A stretch of DNA of 64,000 nt from a virus: IMG/VR virus record IMGVR_UViG_3300023184_005208, positions 1 through 64,000 of that record; one strand, given 5' to 3'. Numbering within the stretch: the stretch's first letter is position 1; every line of letters begins with the position of its first letter. The position numbers and the translations under genes were made by a program. The notes under the pieces were generated by a model that searched no databases, had not been told where the DNA came from, and saw only the letters and a program-made list of their open reading frames with translations. Shown here piece after piece: positions 17,419 through 27,363 of the stretch.

Positions 17419-17692
17419 AGTACTTGGAGAAAATTACTACGTTGATTTGGATGAAATTGAAAATTACTTAGACATGACAGATGACTCACCAACTGAAACA
17501 ATCACTGGTGGTACTGAGACAAAAATTAACATTATCAAATTTGAAATGGTTAAGATGATGTTAGATACTGTTCTAACAGAACAGGAGGATTTGGATGACA
17601 AATTAGGTATGAAAGGGGCAGCCAACACAAGTATTCCGTTCAGAATTGCATTCAACAGTTTATTAAATAAAAAACTTATCAATCATTATTAA
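17411..17692 (+). CDS. Small unknown protein
   Basis: 93 residues, ATG 17411 overlapping the previous stop by 8 nt. Acidic N-terminal half, then two helices (NIIKFEMVKMMLDTVLTEQE; FRIAFNSLLNKKLINHY). No family recognised. Embedded between the HAD-like gene and a glycosyltransferase with no gaps, so cotranscribed. Confidence 0.6.
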   Translation: MIKVLGENYYVDLDEIENYLDMTDDSPTETITGGTETKINIIKFEMVKMMLDTVLTEQEDLDDKLGMKGAANTSIPFRIAFNSLLNKKLINHY

Positions 17693-17693
17693 T

Positions 17694-18749
17694 ATGGGAA
17701 ATTTAGCACAAGAAAAAGTTTTAGAGTCAATAAAAACTTTAAGAGAAAAAAAAGCGAGAATTTATTTATTCGCACAAGACACTAAAGGAAATGCAAAAGC
17801 ATCTGTAAAATACATTTATGATGTTGCATTAACTTTAAAAAGAGGTGGATTCAATCCAATAATTTTACACGAAAAAAATGACTATGCCGGTGTAGAATCT
17901 TGGTTAGGAAATGAATACATGAGTGAAATACCTCACCAATCAATCGAAGGACAAAATTTAGAAATAAGTCCTGAAGATTTTTTAATCCTACCTGAAATTT
18001 TTGGGTACGTTATGGACCAAGTAAAAACATTACCATGTGCCAAAATTGTTTTAACACAATCATACGCATACTTGTTAGAAACTTTACAACCAGGACAAAC
18101 ATGGGCACAATTTGGATTTTACAAGTGTATCACAACTAACAACAAACAAAAAGAATACATTGAAAGAGTAATGAGACAATCATCTTTTGATATATTAACA
18201 CCTTACATATCAGAAAATTTCACCCCAAGAAAATTACCTGCAATGCCAATTGTTGCTGTTCACACAAGAGAACAAAGCGATGCGATTAATTTAATTAAAA
18301 CGTTTTATTTAAAATTCCCTCAATACAGATGGTTTACATTTAGAGATATGAGAGGATTATCTGAAAAAGAATTTTCTAAAGCATTAAAAGAATGTTTTAT
18401 GAGCGTTTGGATTGACGATAAATGTGGGCATGGTACATTCCCATTAGAATCTATGGCATGTAACGTACCTTGTTTAGGTAAAATTCCTGACTTATCTCCT
18501 GAGTGGATGAATGAAGATAATGGAGTTTGGGTTACAGATTTAACTATGATGGCTGACTATATTGCAGATTTTATTCAAAATTGGTTAGAAGATAATATTA
18601 AACCTGATTTATACGAAAACATGCAAAAAACAGCTAAAGATTTTATGAATAAACAAGAATTTGATTCTAAAGTAATCTCATTATTCGAAGGTTATTTAAA
18701 TACAAGAGCAGATTCATTTGAACAACAAATATCAAAAACAGAAGAATAA
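17694..18749 (+). CDS. GT-B glycosyltransferase
   Basis: 351 residues. ARIYLFAQDTKGNAKASVKY and FNPIILHEKNDYAG open a GT-B N-terminal domain. GHGTFPLESMACNVPCLGK in the C-terminal half is the GT4-type donor-binding segment (E-S-M-A-C-x-x-P). It follows the small gene by 1 nt and precedes a GT2 gene by 1 nt. Probably adds sugar to the same phage glycan. Donor unknown. Confidence 0.75.
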   Translation: MGNLAQEKVLESIKTLREKKARIYLFAQDTKGNAKASVKYIYDVALTLKRGGFNPIILHEKNDYAGVESWLGNEYMSEIPHQSIEGQNLEISPEDFLILPEIFGYVMDQVKTLPCAKIVLTQSYAYLLETLQPGQTWAQFGFYKCITTNNKQKEYIERVMRQSSFDILTPYISENFTPRKLPAMPIVAVHTREQSDAINLIKTFYLKFPQYRWFTFRDMRGLSEKEFSKALKECFMSVWIDDKCGHGTFPLESMACNVPCLGKIPDLSPEWMNEDNGVWVTDLTMMADYIADFIQNWLEDNIKPDLYENMQKTAKDFMNKQEFDSKVISLFEGYLNTRADSFEQQISKTEE

Positions 18750-18750
18750 T

Positions 18751-19557
18751 ATGAGTAATAAATTATCAGTATCCGTTATACTACCGTTAAAATCATCTAA
18801 AGCAAAAAACTTTGATGAGTATTTTGAAAAGGCAATCACGTCATTAAAATCCCAACAAACTCAAATTGAGGAACTTGTTATTGTACACACTCAAGAAGAA
18901 AGTTTAGTTACATTACTAAACTCTTACGACTTTGGTGATTTAAATGTTGTCAAATTAGTTTGGGATAAAGAACCTAACTACTCATCTCAAGTTAACTATG
19001 GTGTTGAGAAAGCTAAAGGAACATGGGTTTCATTTTTTGAATTTGATGATGAATACGCATCAATTTGGTTTAAAAATGTTGCAATGTACATTGAGTCATA
19101 CCCTGAAGTACAAGTATTTTTACCTGTTGTGGTTGACACAGATGAAAAAACAACTTTTGTTGGTTTTACAAATGAAGCCACTTTCGCAGCAAACTTTACC
19201 CAAGAAATGGGAGTGTTAACTAACGAAACATTACATGACTATCAAAATTTCCAAACAGCTGGTTCGGTAATTAAAAAATCAGTAATTGAAGATTTTGGAG
19301 GATTTAAAAGTTCAATAAAATTAACATTTGTTTATGAATTTTTACTAAGGTTAACATACAATTCAGTATCAGTAATGACAATTCCAAGATTGGCATACAA
19401 ACACACTAATTTAAGAGAAGGTTCAATATTTTGGAATTATAAAAACAGTGAGCCTAAAATGTTAGAAGACGAGGTTAAGTTTTGGGTGGCGACTGCAAAA
19501 AAAGAATATTTTTTCACTGACGACAGAGTCATAAAATATCAATCAGAAAATGCATAA
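18751..19557 (+). CDS. GT2-like glycosyltransferase
   Basis: 268 residues from ATG 18751, which directly opens the first beta strand (LSVSVILPLKSSKAKNFDEY). An upstream in-frame start at 18718 would overlap the previous gene and adds only a charged leader. GVEKAKGTWVSFFEFDDEYA holds the region where GT2 enzymes have their D-x-D; here it reads E-F-D-D. Last glycan gene of the cluster; its end overlaps the sigma factor start by 1 nt. Confidence 0.72.
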   Translation: MSNKLSVSVILPLKSSKAKNFDEYFEKAITSLKSQQTQIEELVIVHTQEESLVTLLNSYDFGDLNVVKLVWDKEPNYSSQVNYGVEKAKGTWVSFFEFDDEYASIWFKNVAMYIESYPEVQVFLPVVVDTDEKTTFVGFTNEATFAANFTQEMGVLTNETLHDYQNFQTAGSVIKKSVIEDFGGFKSSIKLTFVYEFLLRLTYNSVSVMTIPRLAYKHTNLREGSIFWNYKNSEPKMLEDEVKFWVATAKKEYFFTDDRVIKYQSENA

Positions 19558-20303
19558 TGTCAGAAACAATCTCTGCAACTACAGAAGATGTTTCGTCAAA
19601 AAAAAGAGGAAGGAAAGCGGTTAATTTAAATTATTTTGATGTCAGAGAAGAAACAGCGGTAAGAAACTTTTTAATTGCTGAATCTTCGCACGAAAAAAAT
19701 AAAATTTATAATGAATTTCTAAGAGCACCTCTAGATAAGATGATTTCATCTATCATTAGACGTTACAAACTATATCGTAAAGATATGGACTTCAATGAAA
19801 TTCATTGTGATACTCATTCGTTCTTAATGACCAAGGTCGATAAGTTCAAACCAGATAAAAATAAAAAAGCATATTCCTATTTTGGTACAATATGTAAAAA
19901 TTATCTGATGGGTCAAATTATTAAAGACCAAAAAGAAACTAACAGAAAAATATCCTACGAAGACATTTCTTCAAGTTTAGAAGAAAGACCTGACATGAGT
20001 TATAGAATTGATGAGGATATTGTTGAAAGTGATGTTATAATAAACAAATATTTACAAGAACTTAAAGAATTCATTGAAAATGAAAATTTAAATGATAACG
20101 AAAGAAAATTAGGATATGCGTTAATTGATTTATTCGATAACTACCAAACAATATTTTCAGGTGCTGATAATAACAAATTTAATAAAAATGTTATTTTATT
20201 ATCACTAAGAGAAATGACTAATTTGAGTACTAAAGAAATTAGAAGTTCTATTAAAAGATTTAAAAAATTATACATCGTAATTCAAACTAGGATGAAAAAT
20301 TAA
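19557..20303 (+). CDS. gp55-like late sigma factor
   Basis: 248 residues. Basic KKRGRKAVNLNYFDVREE at the N-terminus, then MISSIIRRYKLYRKDMDFNE and AYSYFGTICKNYLMGQIIKD, which match sigma region 2 of T4 gp55-type factors (the 'Y-F-x-x-I-x-x-N-Y-L' helix). gp55 directs RNA polymerase to late promoters with a single -10-like element. The likely target here is the TATTTAT motif found upstream of late genes in this window; that link is inferred. It is the last gene of the run from 4951. Confidence 0.8.
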   Translation: MSETISATTEDVSSKKRGRKAVNLNYFDVREETAVRNFLIAESSHEKNKIYNEFLRAPLDKMISSIIRRYKLYRKDMDFNEIHCDTHSFLMTKVDKFKPDKNKKAYSYFGTICKNYLMGQIIKDQKETNRKISYEDISSSLEERPDMSYRIDEDIVESDVIINKYLQELKEFIENENLNDNERKLGYALIDLFDNYQTIFSGADNNKFNKNVILLSLREMTNLSTKEIRSSIKRFKKLYIVIQTRMKN

Positions 20304-20312
20304 TAAAAAAAG

Positions 20313-20319
20313 TATTTAT
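20313..20319 (+). promoter_or_regulatory. Late-type promoter motif TATTTAT
   Basis: TATTTAT ends 4 nt before the ATG at 20324, leaving no room for a normal leader. Confidence 0.55.
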
Positions 20320-20323
20320 TGAT

Positions 20324-20689
20324 ATGCCTAGACCACAAAGAAAAGAAATTAATTTTAGTAAAGAATCAATTCTATCACTCATGCAAGAAATTTATAATGA
20401 GTTAGTAGAACAAAGAAATACTGCAATAAGAATCCAAAATAAAATGTTGACCATGTTAAAGGATGCTTCTGACATGACAACTATTGGACCTGTAATTGAA
20501 AAACAACAAAAGATTGTTAACGACTGTGTTGAAAAGAAATTAAGTCTTTCAAAATTACAATCAAGTATTTGGGAAAAATCAAACAGCAATGTTGAATCTT
20601 TTACTCTATCGGACTTAGATGATGACTTAATCCAAAATCTAATAGATAAAGATGTTTCAAATGAGGAACAAAGTTATAAATTAAAATAA
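20324..20689 (+). CDS. Unknown coiled-coil protein
   Basis: 121 residues, mostly helical with heptad-like spacing (ILSLMQEIYNELVEQRNTAI and later QKIVNDCVEKKLSLSKLQSS). Begins 4 nt after a late-type motif and is followed with 1 nt gap by the large 703-residue protein, so it is the first gene of a late tail or baseplate operon. It could be a chaperone or small structural part of its neighbour. No family recognised. Confidence 0.6.
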   Translation: MPRPQRKEINFSKESILSLMQEIYNELVEQRNTAIRIQNKMLTMLKDASDMTTIGPVIEKQQKIVNDCVEKKLSLSKLQSSIWEKSNSNVESFTLSDLDDDLIQNLIDKDVSNEEQSYKLK

Positions 20690-20690
20690 G

Positions 20691-22802
20691 ATGCCGAGTC
20701 CTGATTTATCACAAGGTTGGTTAGATGTTGGTAGTCAATTAGATGCTATTAAAGATTACAATGCAACATCTCAAGCAGAAAAAACTTTAAGAAGCCAAGC
20801 AGCAAATTCGGCATCCCAAGCCACTGCAAAAATTTCAAAATCTTTAAATAGTATTGCCGACAAACAAAAAAGGTTTCAAAGAGACGCACCAACGTCTATG
20901 GATGAACTTTTAAATTTGTTTGGTAAAACAAATGGACAAGGACCTGAATCATTCAAATATCTTAGAAAAAAATTTTTAGAGGCTTCGGTTAAAATTGAAC
21001 CTGAAGTTAAAAATATCATTTCAAAAAACGCACTTAAGGCGTTAGGTTGTTCTCAACAACAAACTTTCAAAGGATTTAGTAAATCCCAATACAACCAAAT
21101 TGGGTCAATGCAACAACTTCCTGTTCAACAAGGAATTTATATTCCAGTACAAAGTTTGGATTTTTTTGGTAACTTAAAAAACGCTCCAGATACTCCTGTA
21201 GGTAAAGCGTATTACGAACATTCGGACCCATCTACAAGTGAAAAGTTTAAACCTTATGGAGGAGATATTGCATACCCAATGAATAAGGAATTATATCAAA
21301 GAATGGATGCCACAAATGTTAACAGGTCTTACAAACAAGAATACGGTAAAGTTTATAAAGGAAGTTCAGGACAAGATTTATTCGACATTCAATATACTAA
21401 AACAAATGAAAACGGAGTTTCAGGTGATTATTACAGAGTAATATTATTAGATAGAGAAGATAATACTACATCGGGAACAACATCTGGAAATACTGTTGGT
21501 GCAACTTTAAATACTGTTGGCCCGTTTCTAAACGATTATTTTTCAACCATTAACATGGTTGATTCTTCTGATATTGGAATGCAAATTGTAAATTTACTTT
21601 CCGGTGCCTTAAACACACAAGCCAAACTTGGTCCTGCAGATATTGGAAACCAATCTTCTTTTTTCTTAATTGCCCAAAGAATTTTAGGTCTTTGTTTTGA
21701 TAGTAGAAAACAAATTGATGTTAGTGGAATTTCCAAAGTTGCAGAACTTGATGGTGTTGATGATGAGTTTTTTAAATTTACAGAATCTGATTTAAGAAAT
21801 ATTAATTCAACAATCAATAATGTTCAGAATGGTGTTATGGAATTTATAGATTGTGACAATATTAAACTTCCTGTAGATTATCAAAATTTAACTCAAGAAT
21901 TAGGAACATTTAGAGCCGAACAATCAGGATTAACTTCAGAACAAAAAGTTGCGGGTTTAGAAAAAATAATAGATAGCATTTCTCAAAACCCTTCATGGAG
22001 TTTATACGTACCTGCAAATTTTAATGTCAGTGTTTCAATCAACACAAGTGTATTAAAAAAAATACCTTTAGCCGTTGCCGCAAGTGCTCTTTCACCAAAA
22101 ACGTTATTACCAATTTTCACAATGTTATCGGTATTAGAAACAAGTGCAAAAAACAATATCAATCAAGCAATTACATCTGCAAATACACAAATTGCATCAG
22201 GTAATACTGTTGGTGGAGATGTTAACAATGTAGTTAATAATGGTGTGGATTTTTTAAATAAATTCAGAACTTTCAACATCAATGTTATTTCAGAAATCGG
22301 TGCGGTTTATTTGAAAGCATTATTTGAAATTCTAAAAAAAGATATAATAAATCTTTTATCAATTATTATTCAAGACATAACCAAAAATCAAATTACACAA
22401 AGATACGCAATCATATTAAGACTTGTTCAACTTGCACTTACAATTGCTCAATTAGTTAAAGATTATAGAGAATGTAAATCTTTACTGGATGACATACAAG
22501 CCTTACTAAGATTGATTAACGGATTACCAATTAAAAGACCTAAGATACCTTCATTCTTAATGCCGTTCACAGAATTTCTACCTGGTAGTGACCCAAGTAG
22601 GTCCAGTGTTAACACCCTTCAATTCTTACAAAAAATAGGTGTACCAACAGGAACTTTACCTGATGGTTCTCCTAATATTATGAATTTATTTGATAAGGCG
22701 GGAAAACAAGGTACCGCAAAAGAAGAAACTGAAAATGGAGTTTCCGATGCTGAGGTATGGACACCACTTGGTGTTATACCTGTTTTTAATAAGAAAAGAT
22801 AA
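20691..22802 (+). CDS. Large virion protein, probably baseplate or tail
   Basis: 703 residues. The N-terminal 80 residues are Ala/Ser/Gln-rich helix, followed by mixed domains and a long hydrophobic helical stretch near 545-600 (VYLKALFEILKKDIINLLSI and on) that may be amphipathic rather than transmembrane. There is no signal peptide. The operon order (late sigma factor, small coiled coil, this gene, spike-like protein, large beta-rich protein) suggests a baseplate component or tail assembly protein. Family not recognised. Confidence 0.6.
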   Translation: MPSPDLSQGWLDVGSQLDAIKDYNATSQAEKTLRSQAANSASQATAKISKSLNSIADKQKRFQRDAPTSMDELLNLFGKTNGQGPESFKYLRKKFLEASVKIEPEVKNIISKNALKALGCSQQQTFKGFSKSQYNQIGSMQQLPVQQGIYIPVQSLDFFGNLKNAPDTPVGKAYYEHSDPSTSEKFKPYGGDIAYPMNKELYQRMDATNVNRSYKQEYGKVYKGSSGQDLFDIQYTKTNENGVSGDYYRVILLDREDNTTSGTTSGNTVGATLNTVGPFLNDYFSTINMVDSSDIGMQIVNLLSGALNTQAKLGPADIGNQSSFFLIAQRILGLCFDSRKQIDVSGISKVAELDGVDDEFFKFTESDLRNINSTINNVQNGVMEFIDCDNIKLPVDYQNLTQELGTFRAEQSGLTSEQKVAGLEKIIDSISQNPSWSLYVPANFNVSVSINTSVLKKIPLAVAASALSPKTLLPIFTMLSVLETSAKNNINQAITSANTQIASGNTVGGDVNNVVNNGVDFLNKFRTFNINVISEIGAVYLKALFEILKKDIINLLSIIIQDITKNQITQRYAIILRLVQLALTIAQLVKDYRECKSLLDDIQALLRLINGLPIKRPKIPSFLMPFTEFLPGSDPSRSSVNTLQFLQKIGVPTGTLPDGSPNIMNLFDKAGKQGTAKEETENGVSDAEVWTPLGVIPVFNKKR

Positions 22803-22803
22803 T

Positions 22804-23007
22804 ATGACTCAAGAACAACTAATTAAAATAATTGAAGAACAAAAAGATTTAAAAAATTTACCTAATAGTAATTTAGTTCAAATGATGGATTTATTATCAT
22901 TAGAGTTTGAGGACGTTAAGAAAAATTTAATATCAATGACTTTTCATTTAGATAAAGTTGAGGAGTTGTATAATAATTCATTAAAAGAATTTCAAAATAG
23001 AGCATAA
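22804..23007 (+). CDS. Small helical protein between baseplate genes
   Basis: 67 residues from ATG 22804, 1 nt after the previous stop; its stop shares a base with the next ATG. Almost entirely helical and acidic (MTQEQLIKIIEEQKDL and on). A longer in-frame reading would start inside the preceding gene and is rejected. No family recognised. Confidence 0.6.
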   Translation: MTQEQLIKIIEEQKDLKNLPNSNLVQMMDLLSLEFEDVKKNLISMTFHLDKVEELYNNSLKEFQNRA

Positions 23008-24536
23008 TGGGTAATAATTTATTTTATCAATGTTTAGTATTAGACACCAATGACCCTTTAATGTTGGGTAGAATTAGAGGTACTCTAATAACAGACAACT
23101 ATGCAGATATTATCAGAAGCTTTGACGACCCACCATGGGATGAAGTAAAAGATGCGTGGACTGAAAGAGACCCTTTTATCTTCAATCCTTTATTGCCATA
23201 TTTTATTTACCAAGTACCAAAAGTAAAAGAATTAGTACAGATTATGTATTTGAATAATGATTTCAAATATCAGAACCAATACTATGTTCAAAATACTTTC
23301 TATTCACCAACTTCATCGTTCTTTCAATTTAATGAGGGTGGTAATAAGTTTACGGGTACGGGTATGCAAATAAAAAGCCCAAAACCTCTTAAAGAAAAAA
23401 CAAGTGGTATATTAACTGAAAAGGGTGTTCATAAAGGTGTATTCCCTGAACCAGGTGATAATGCCATTTTAGGTAGAGGTAGTGCCGATTTAATTGTTAA
23501 AGAAAATGAAGTCTTATTAAGAGCCGGTAAATTCCAAGGAGAATCTCTTCAGCCAAATATAGTTCCTGTTGCAAACCAGCAAAGAGGATATCTTCAACTT
23601 ACAAGATTCCCAAGTGTTAAAATTCCATTGGAACCTAAGAAGTATATTGAGATTGAAGAAAAAGTTTTATTGGTGAAATACCTAATGGAATGGACAATTA
23701 TCAATCCTGAAAACGCTGAAGACAAATTTGCCGGCACAGTTTATCTATATCAACTTAAACCTGACATTTCGATAAACACACAAAATTTAACATTAGGTGC
23801 GCCTATTAATGAAAATTTAAAAGTATTGGTGGCAACTGAAGAATTTTTTGGGTTAAGCACTGTTGAAACAGTTAATTTTATTAATCTGTTTATACAAGCA
23901 TGTAATAGTAAATTTATTACCAAATCAGGGACTCAATTATTCTCATCTCAAACAACGGATAGATTTCCAATTTTTTACAGACCAAATAATTTAACATATT
24001 CTTACATCAACCCTTCATCAAATAGAAATACTAAAAGCCAAGAATTTACCAATATTTCAAATATCTTTTCAAAGATAAAATTGAATCCGCCACTTAAACA
24101 AGCTGGTTACGGATTGATTTATAAATTAGATACTGTTGGTACCCCAATGGATACAAAGACAGTTATAGTTCCCCAATCAAAATATTTCCCCAACCCACAA
24201 ACATTTGGTGCACTTGGTGCGGATAAGGTATTCTTATTGTCCAATCAAACGGCAATACCGGGAAAGAGAAAGATTAATTTTGACGATACGTTATATGGTA
24301 TTTCAAACGATAAGTTCTCTGACGATATTATTCCAAACACATCGAGCATGGTTAGAGGTGAGGAGTTATTAGAATTGATTAATTTGATTACAAGATTCTT
24401 ATTAACACACACTCACGCATATCCTGGATTACCTCCAGTTCCCGTTACACAAGACGGAACATCATCCACAGATATACTCACAGAACTACAAAATGCGGTG
24501 ACAAAAGTTTTAAATGAGAATATCCGTCTTAATTGA
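23007..24536 (+). CDS. Baseplate hub/spike protein with OB-fold-like start
   Basis: 509 residues. The N-terminus, LVLDTNDPLMLGRIRGTLI, matches the opening of the gp5/VgrG-type OB domain ('D-P-x-x-x-G-R-x-x-x'). NAILGRGSADLIVKENEVLL is the phage-spike style 'R-G-x-x-D' segment. FLLTHTHAYPGLPPVPV near the C-terminus resembles the H-T-H region at spike protein ends. Probably part of the central spike or hub that punctures the outer membrane. No lysozyme domain is visible, unlike T4 gp5. Confidence 0.65.
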   Translation: MGNNLFYQCLVLDTNDPLMLGRIRGTLITDNYADIIRSFDDPPWDEVKDAWTERDPFIFNPLLPYFIYQVPKVKELVQIMYLNNDFKYQNQYYVQNTFYSPTSSFFQFNEGGNKFTGTGMQIKSPKPLKEKTSGILTEKGVHKGVFPEPGDNAILGRGSADLIVKENEVLLRAGKFQGESLQPNIVPVANQQRGYLQLTRFPSVKIPLEPKKYIEIEEKVLLVKYLMEWTIINPENAEDKFAGTVYLYQLKPDISINTQNLTLGAPINENLKVLVATEEFFGLSTVETVNFINLFIQACNSKFITKSGTQLFSSQTTDRFPIFYRPNNLTYSYINPSSNRNTKSQEFTNISNIFSKIKLNPPLKQAGYGLIYKLDTVGTPMDTKTVIVPQSKYFPNPQTFGALGADKVFLLSNQTAIPGKRKINFDDTLYGISNDKFSDDIIPNTSSMVRGEELLELINLITRFLLTHTHAYPGLPPVPVTQDGTSSTDILTELQNAVTKVLNENIRLN

Positions 24537-24543
24537 TATTTAT
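24537..24543 (+). promoter_or_regulatory. Late-type promoter motif TATTTAT
   Basis: TATTTAT lies across the end of the spike-like gene and 13 nt before ATG 24557. Confidence 0.5.
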
Positions 24544-24556
24544 TGAAAAAGATTAA

Positions 24557-26887
24557 ATGTCAATTTTAAGGTCATACATAGATAAGAATAATACCATTAC
24601 ATCAAACTCATATGTAAACACAGCGAGAAATCCAGTTGTGGAACTGAATTTTGGTGCATCGGATTATGTAATTCCGAACTACGGATACACAAGATACATC
24701 TTCGATTTAGACTTGGTTCAACTGAGACAAGACATTGCATCAGGAGTTATATCAACAGGATGTACTTCAGCAATGACCCATACTCTTCAAATGACCAACA
24801 CGTCTTCATTTGATAATGAATTACTTAATACTTTTATGTCCAATGAAAGAAGAAGAGCAACTTCATTCGACTTAATTTTATTCAGAATACCTGAAAGTTG
24901 TAATCCAGTTCCCGCACAATCATCATATACTCAAACAGTAAAATATACTTATCCAAATGCAGTATTTGCCGAAACATGGGGAACATACACAACAGGATTT
25001 ATTGCATCTCAAGGATATAGTTCAGATAATATAATATATGCAGAAGGAATTTGTTCTGATGATGTTGACGGACCAACATTTACAGGTGTAAATAATATTG
25101 GTGAATTTCCTGAATCAATGAATACATTTCTTGGGCCATTTATGTCTGGAGGATTAGCGGGTTATCCGTTTGTTGGAAGTGTTGGTTTAGGAGCATGGGC
25201 AAGCCATGTTACAAATACAGGAACATTGTTTATTTCAAGTATGCCACACATAGGAATTACCGAAGATGGAGATGTTGGTTACATGTATCGTAGAGGTCAA
25301 GGAAATTATCTTTCAAATACTTGTGGAGCCGTTGCTGGAGCTGTTAATTGGGTTACAGGTTCAACTCAAGCTCCAGAATATACTGGTTTTACTGAAGGAG
25401 GGAATTACGAATTTTATACACTTACAAATATATTATGGGAATATAAATCTACTTTAACAGGTATGACTTATGGTCAACAAATGAAATTTGCAACAGATAC
25501 TATTAGAGATGCTGCAGAACAATTTATTATTGAAAACTTACCGTCTTCAGTTACCGCACAAACATCTAATAATGTTTATTTTTGTAATGGTATTTTTATT
25601 AATACCGATGATGGTAGCGAAGCTTATGTCGATATTAATAGATTTAAAAGATATAATACAAGCGCAAATACATGGACAGATTTAACTTCAATATATTTAA
25701 GTGGATTAACCGCAGCAACTCCAGTACAAACATGTATCTCAAATCCACAATTTTGGGATGAGGGTGTAGGTTATGATTATAATGATTTTAACATTGCCAA
25801 GAATAGTGCCATAGGTGGTTCAGTACCACTTACTTATGTGGATAGCAGAGCCTTCTCAACAAGACCTTCAAACTGGTATCAAACAACAACAATAGATGAA
25901 TGGTCACAACCAGGAATCTACAACAACAAAAATGAAGGGTTGGTTAACTTTTCAGGTTTAACTATTGTTGCAAGACAACACTTTGATTTAGGAAACGAAG
26001 ACCTTGATATGGATATGACTGATGAGATTAATGGTATCCTTGACGGTTCTATCACTGGCGTTACAGGGTGGGGTTTGGCTTACTTACCTCAGATTGAAAA
26101 CATAACAGGTTTAACTGACAGTTATAGTGTAGCATTTTTCTCAAAATACACACAAACATTCTATCAACCATACCTATTAACAAACTATGATGACTTAATT
26201 AAAGATGATAGAAATCAATTTTTAAAAAACCAAGTTAATAAATTATACCTTTATGTTTATCAAAATGGTGATTTGGTTAATTTAGACATGGACCCTTATG
26301 TTAGAATCGAAGATGCTAATGGTTTGGCATTATCAGGAATGAGTTCATTATCAACTTGTTTAAGAACTAAAGGTGTTTATGAAGTTGTCGTACCTAATGG
26401 ATTTTCAGGGTATCCAACCCCTTGTATGTTCTATGATGTTTGGTCAGGATTGACTATCAATGGAGAATGTATTCCAAACATACAAAATCAATTCATATTA
26501 CAACCATATAAAGCAGGTATTCAAATTGGAACTGTGTCTCAAGAACCTGAAATATTTGGATTTAATTTCTATGGTATACAGCAGAACGAACAAATTTTAA
26601 ATAGTGATATTAGAAAAGTTGGTGTTACGATTAAACAAGCTTATACAGGTCAACAAGTTCTTTTAAACGTTTCATCTTTTTATAGGGTATATGTTAAAGA
26701 AGGAACTACCGAAGTTCAAGTTCAAGATTGGACTCCATTAAACAGAACACCAAATCAATATTATTTTATATTTGACATGAGAGATAAGATTCCAAACCAA
26801 TATTATGTTGATATTCAAGTGAATAGTAGCGGTACTAAAGATACTTATAAACAACAATTAACATTTAACATCGTAAATAAAAAATGA
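24557..26887 (+). CDS. Large beta-rich tail/baseplate protein
   Basis: 776 residues, rich in Tyr, Asn, Thr and Gly with many short predicted strands and few Lys, typical of tail fibres or baseplate proteins. The N-terminus (SILRSYIDKNNTITSNSYVN) is followed by ARNPVVELNFGASDY. The C-terminal 200 residues contain a Cys-containing beta region and an Ig-like end (QYYVDIQVNSSGTKDTYKQQ). Own late-type motif 13 nt upstream of the ATG. Overlaps the next gene by 4 nt. Exact part of the tail unknown. Confidence 0.65.
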   Translation: MSILRSYIDKNNTITSNSYVNTARNPVVELNFGASDYVIPNYGYTRYIFDLDLVQLRQDIASGVISTGCTSAMTHTLQMTNTSSFDNELLNTFMSNERRRATSFDLILFRIPESCNPVPAQSSYTQTVKYTYPNAVFAETWGTYTTGFIASQGYSSDNIIYAEGICSDDVDGPTFTGVNNIGEFPESMNTFLGPFMSGGLAGYPFVGSVGLGAWASHVTNTGTLFISSMPHIGITEDGDVGYMYRRGQGNYLSNTCGAVAGAVNWVTGSTQAPEYTGFTEGGNYEFYTLTNILWEYKSTLTGMTYGQQMKFATDTIRDAAEQFIIENLPSSVTAQTSNNVYFCNGIFINTDDGSEAYVDINRFKRYNTSANTWTDLTSIYLSGLTAATPVQTCISNPQFWDEGVGYDYNDFNIAKNSAIGGSVPLTYVDSRAFSTRPSNWYQTTTIDEWSQPGIYNNKNEGLVNFSGLTIVARQHFDLGNEDLDMDMTDEINGILDGSITGVTGWGLAYLPQIENITGLTDSYSVAFFSKYTQTFYQPYLLTNYDDLIKDDRNQFLKNQVNKLYLYVYQNGDLVNLDMDPYVRIEDANGLALSGMSSLSTCLRTKGVYEVVVPNGFSGYPTPCMFYDVWSGLTINGECIPNIQNQFILQPYKAGIQIGTVSQEPEIFGFNFYGIQQNEQILNSDIRKVGVTIKQAYTGQQVLLNVSSFYRVYVKEGTTEVQVQDWTPLNRTPNQYYFIFDMRDKIPNQYYVDIQVNSSGTKDTYKQQLTFNIVNKK

Positions 26888-27363
26888 GTAAAGTAATTAA
26901 ACTAACAGAAAAAGACATCAACCTTTTAGTAAAAAAGGTTTTAAAAGAGCAAGAACAAGTAAACTATATGTTCTTCAGTAATTTAGAGCAAATAAAAAGA
27001 CAATGTGAAATGATGTTGGAAATGGATGCAAACATGCTTGACGATATCATTCAGAATGGTCACGATTGGGCGGATGACCATATTACCGAAGCCAAAACTA
27101 ACATTGACCAAGTTTTTGATTTCTTCAAAAATAAAATGAGTGAAGAATCTGAATATGTTGATTATGAAGATGTAGAAGAAAATTCATTATCTGAAGGTAG
27201 AAAAAAAACAGGAACAAAACTTTGTGCAAGAGGTAAAGCAGCCGCTAAATCAAAATTTAAAGTTTGGCCCTCCGCATATGGAAATGGGTTTGCCGTTCAA
27301 GTATGTCAAGGCAAAATAAAAGGATTAGACGGAAAAAAACATTGTTCAGGCGCATATTGTTAA
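26884..27363 (+). CDS. Cys-rich basic protein with possible capsid-targeting N-terminus
   Basis: 159 residues. The N-terminal 25 residues (VIKLTEKDINLLVKKVLKEQ) form an amphipathic helix ending in L-K-E, like a T4-type targeting peptide with a prohead protease site. After an acidic linker the last 60 residues are basic with four Cys: TKLCARGKAAAKSKFKVWPS, then YGNGFAVQVCQGKIKG, resembling the DUF5872-type domain of giant viruses and phages. The same kind of module recurs in the 27775-28476 and 42817-43692 genes. Probably a virion internal or DNA-associated protein (inference). Confidence 0.65.
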   Translation: MSKVIKLTEKDINLLVKKVLKEQEQVNYMFFSNLEQIKRQCEMMLEMDANMLDDIIQNGHDWADDHITEAKTNIDQVFDFFKNKMSEESEYVDYEDVEENSLSEGRKKTGTKLCARGKAAAKSKFKVWPSAYGNGFAVQVCQGKIKGLDGKKHCSGAYC

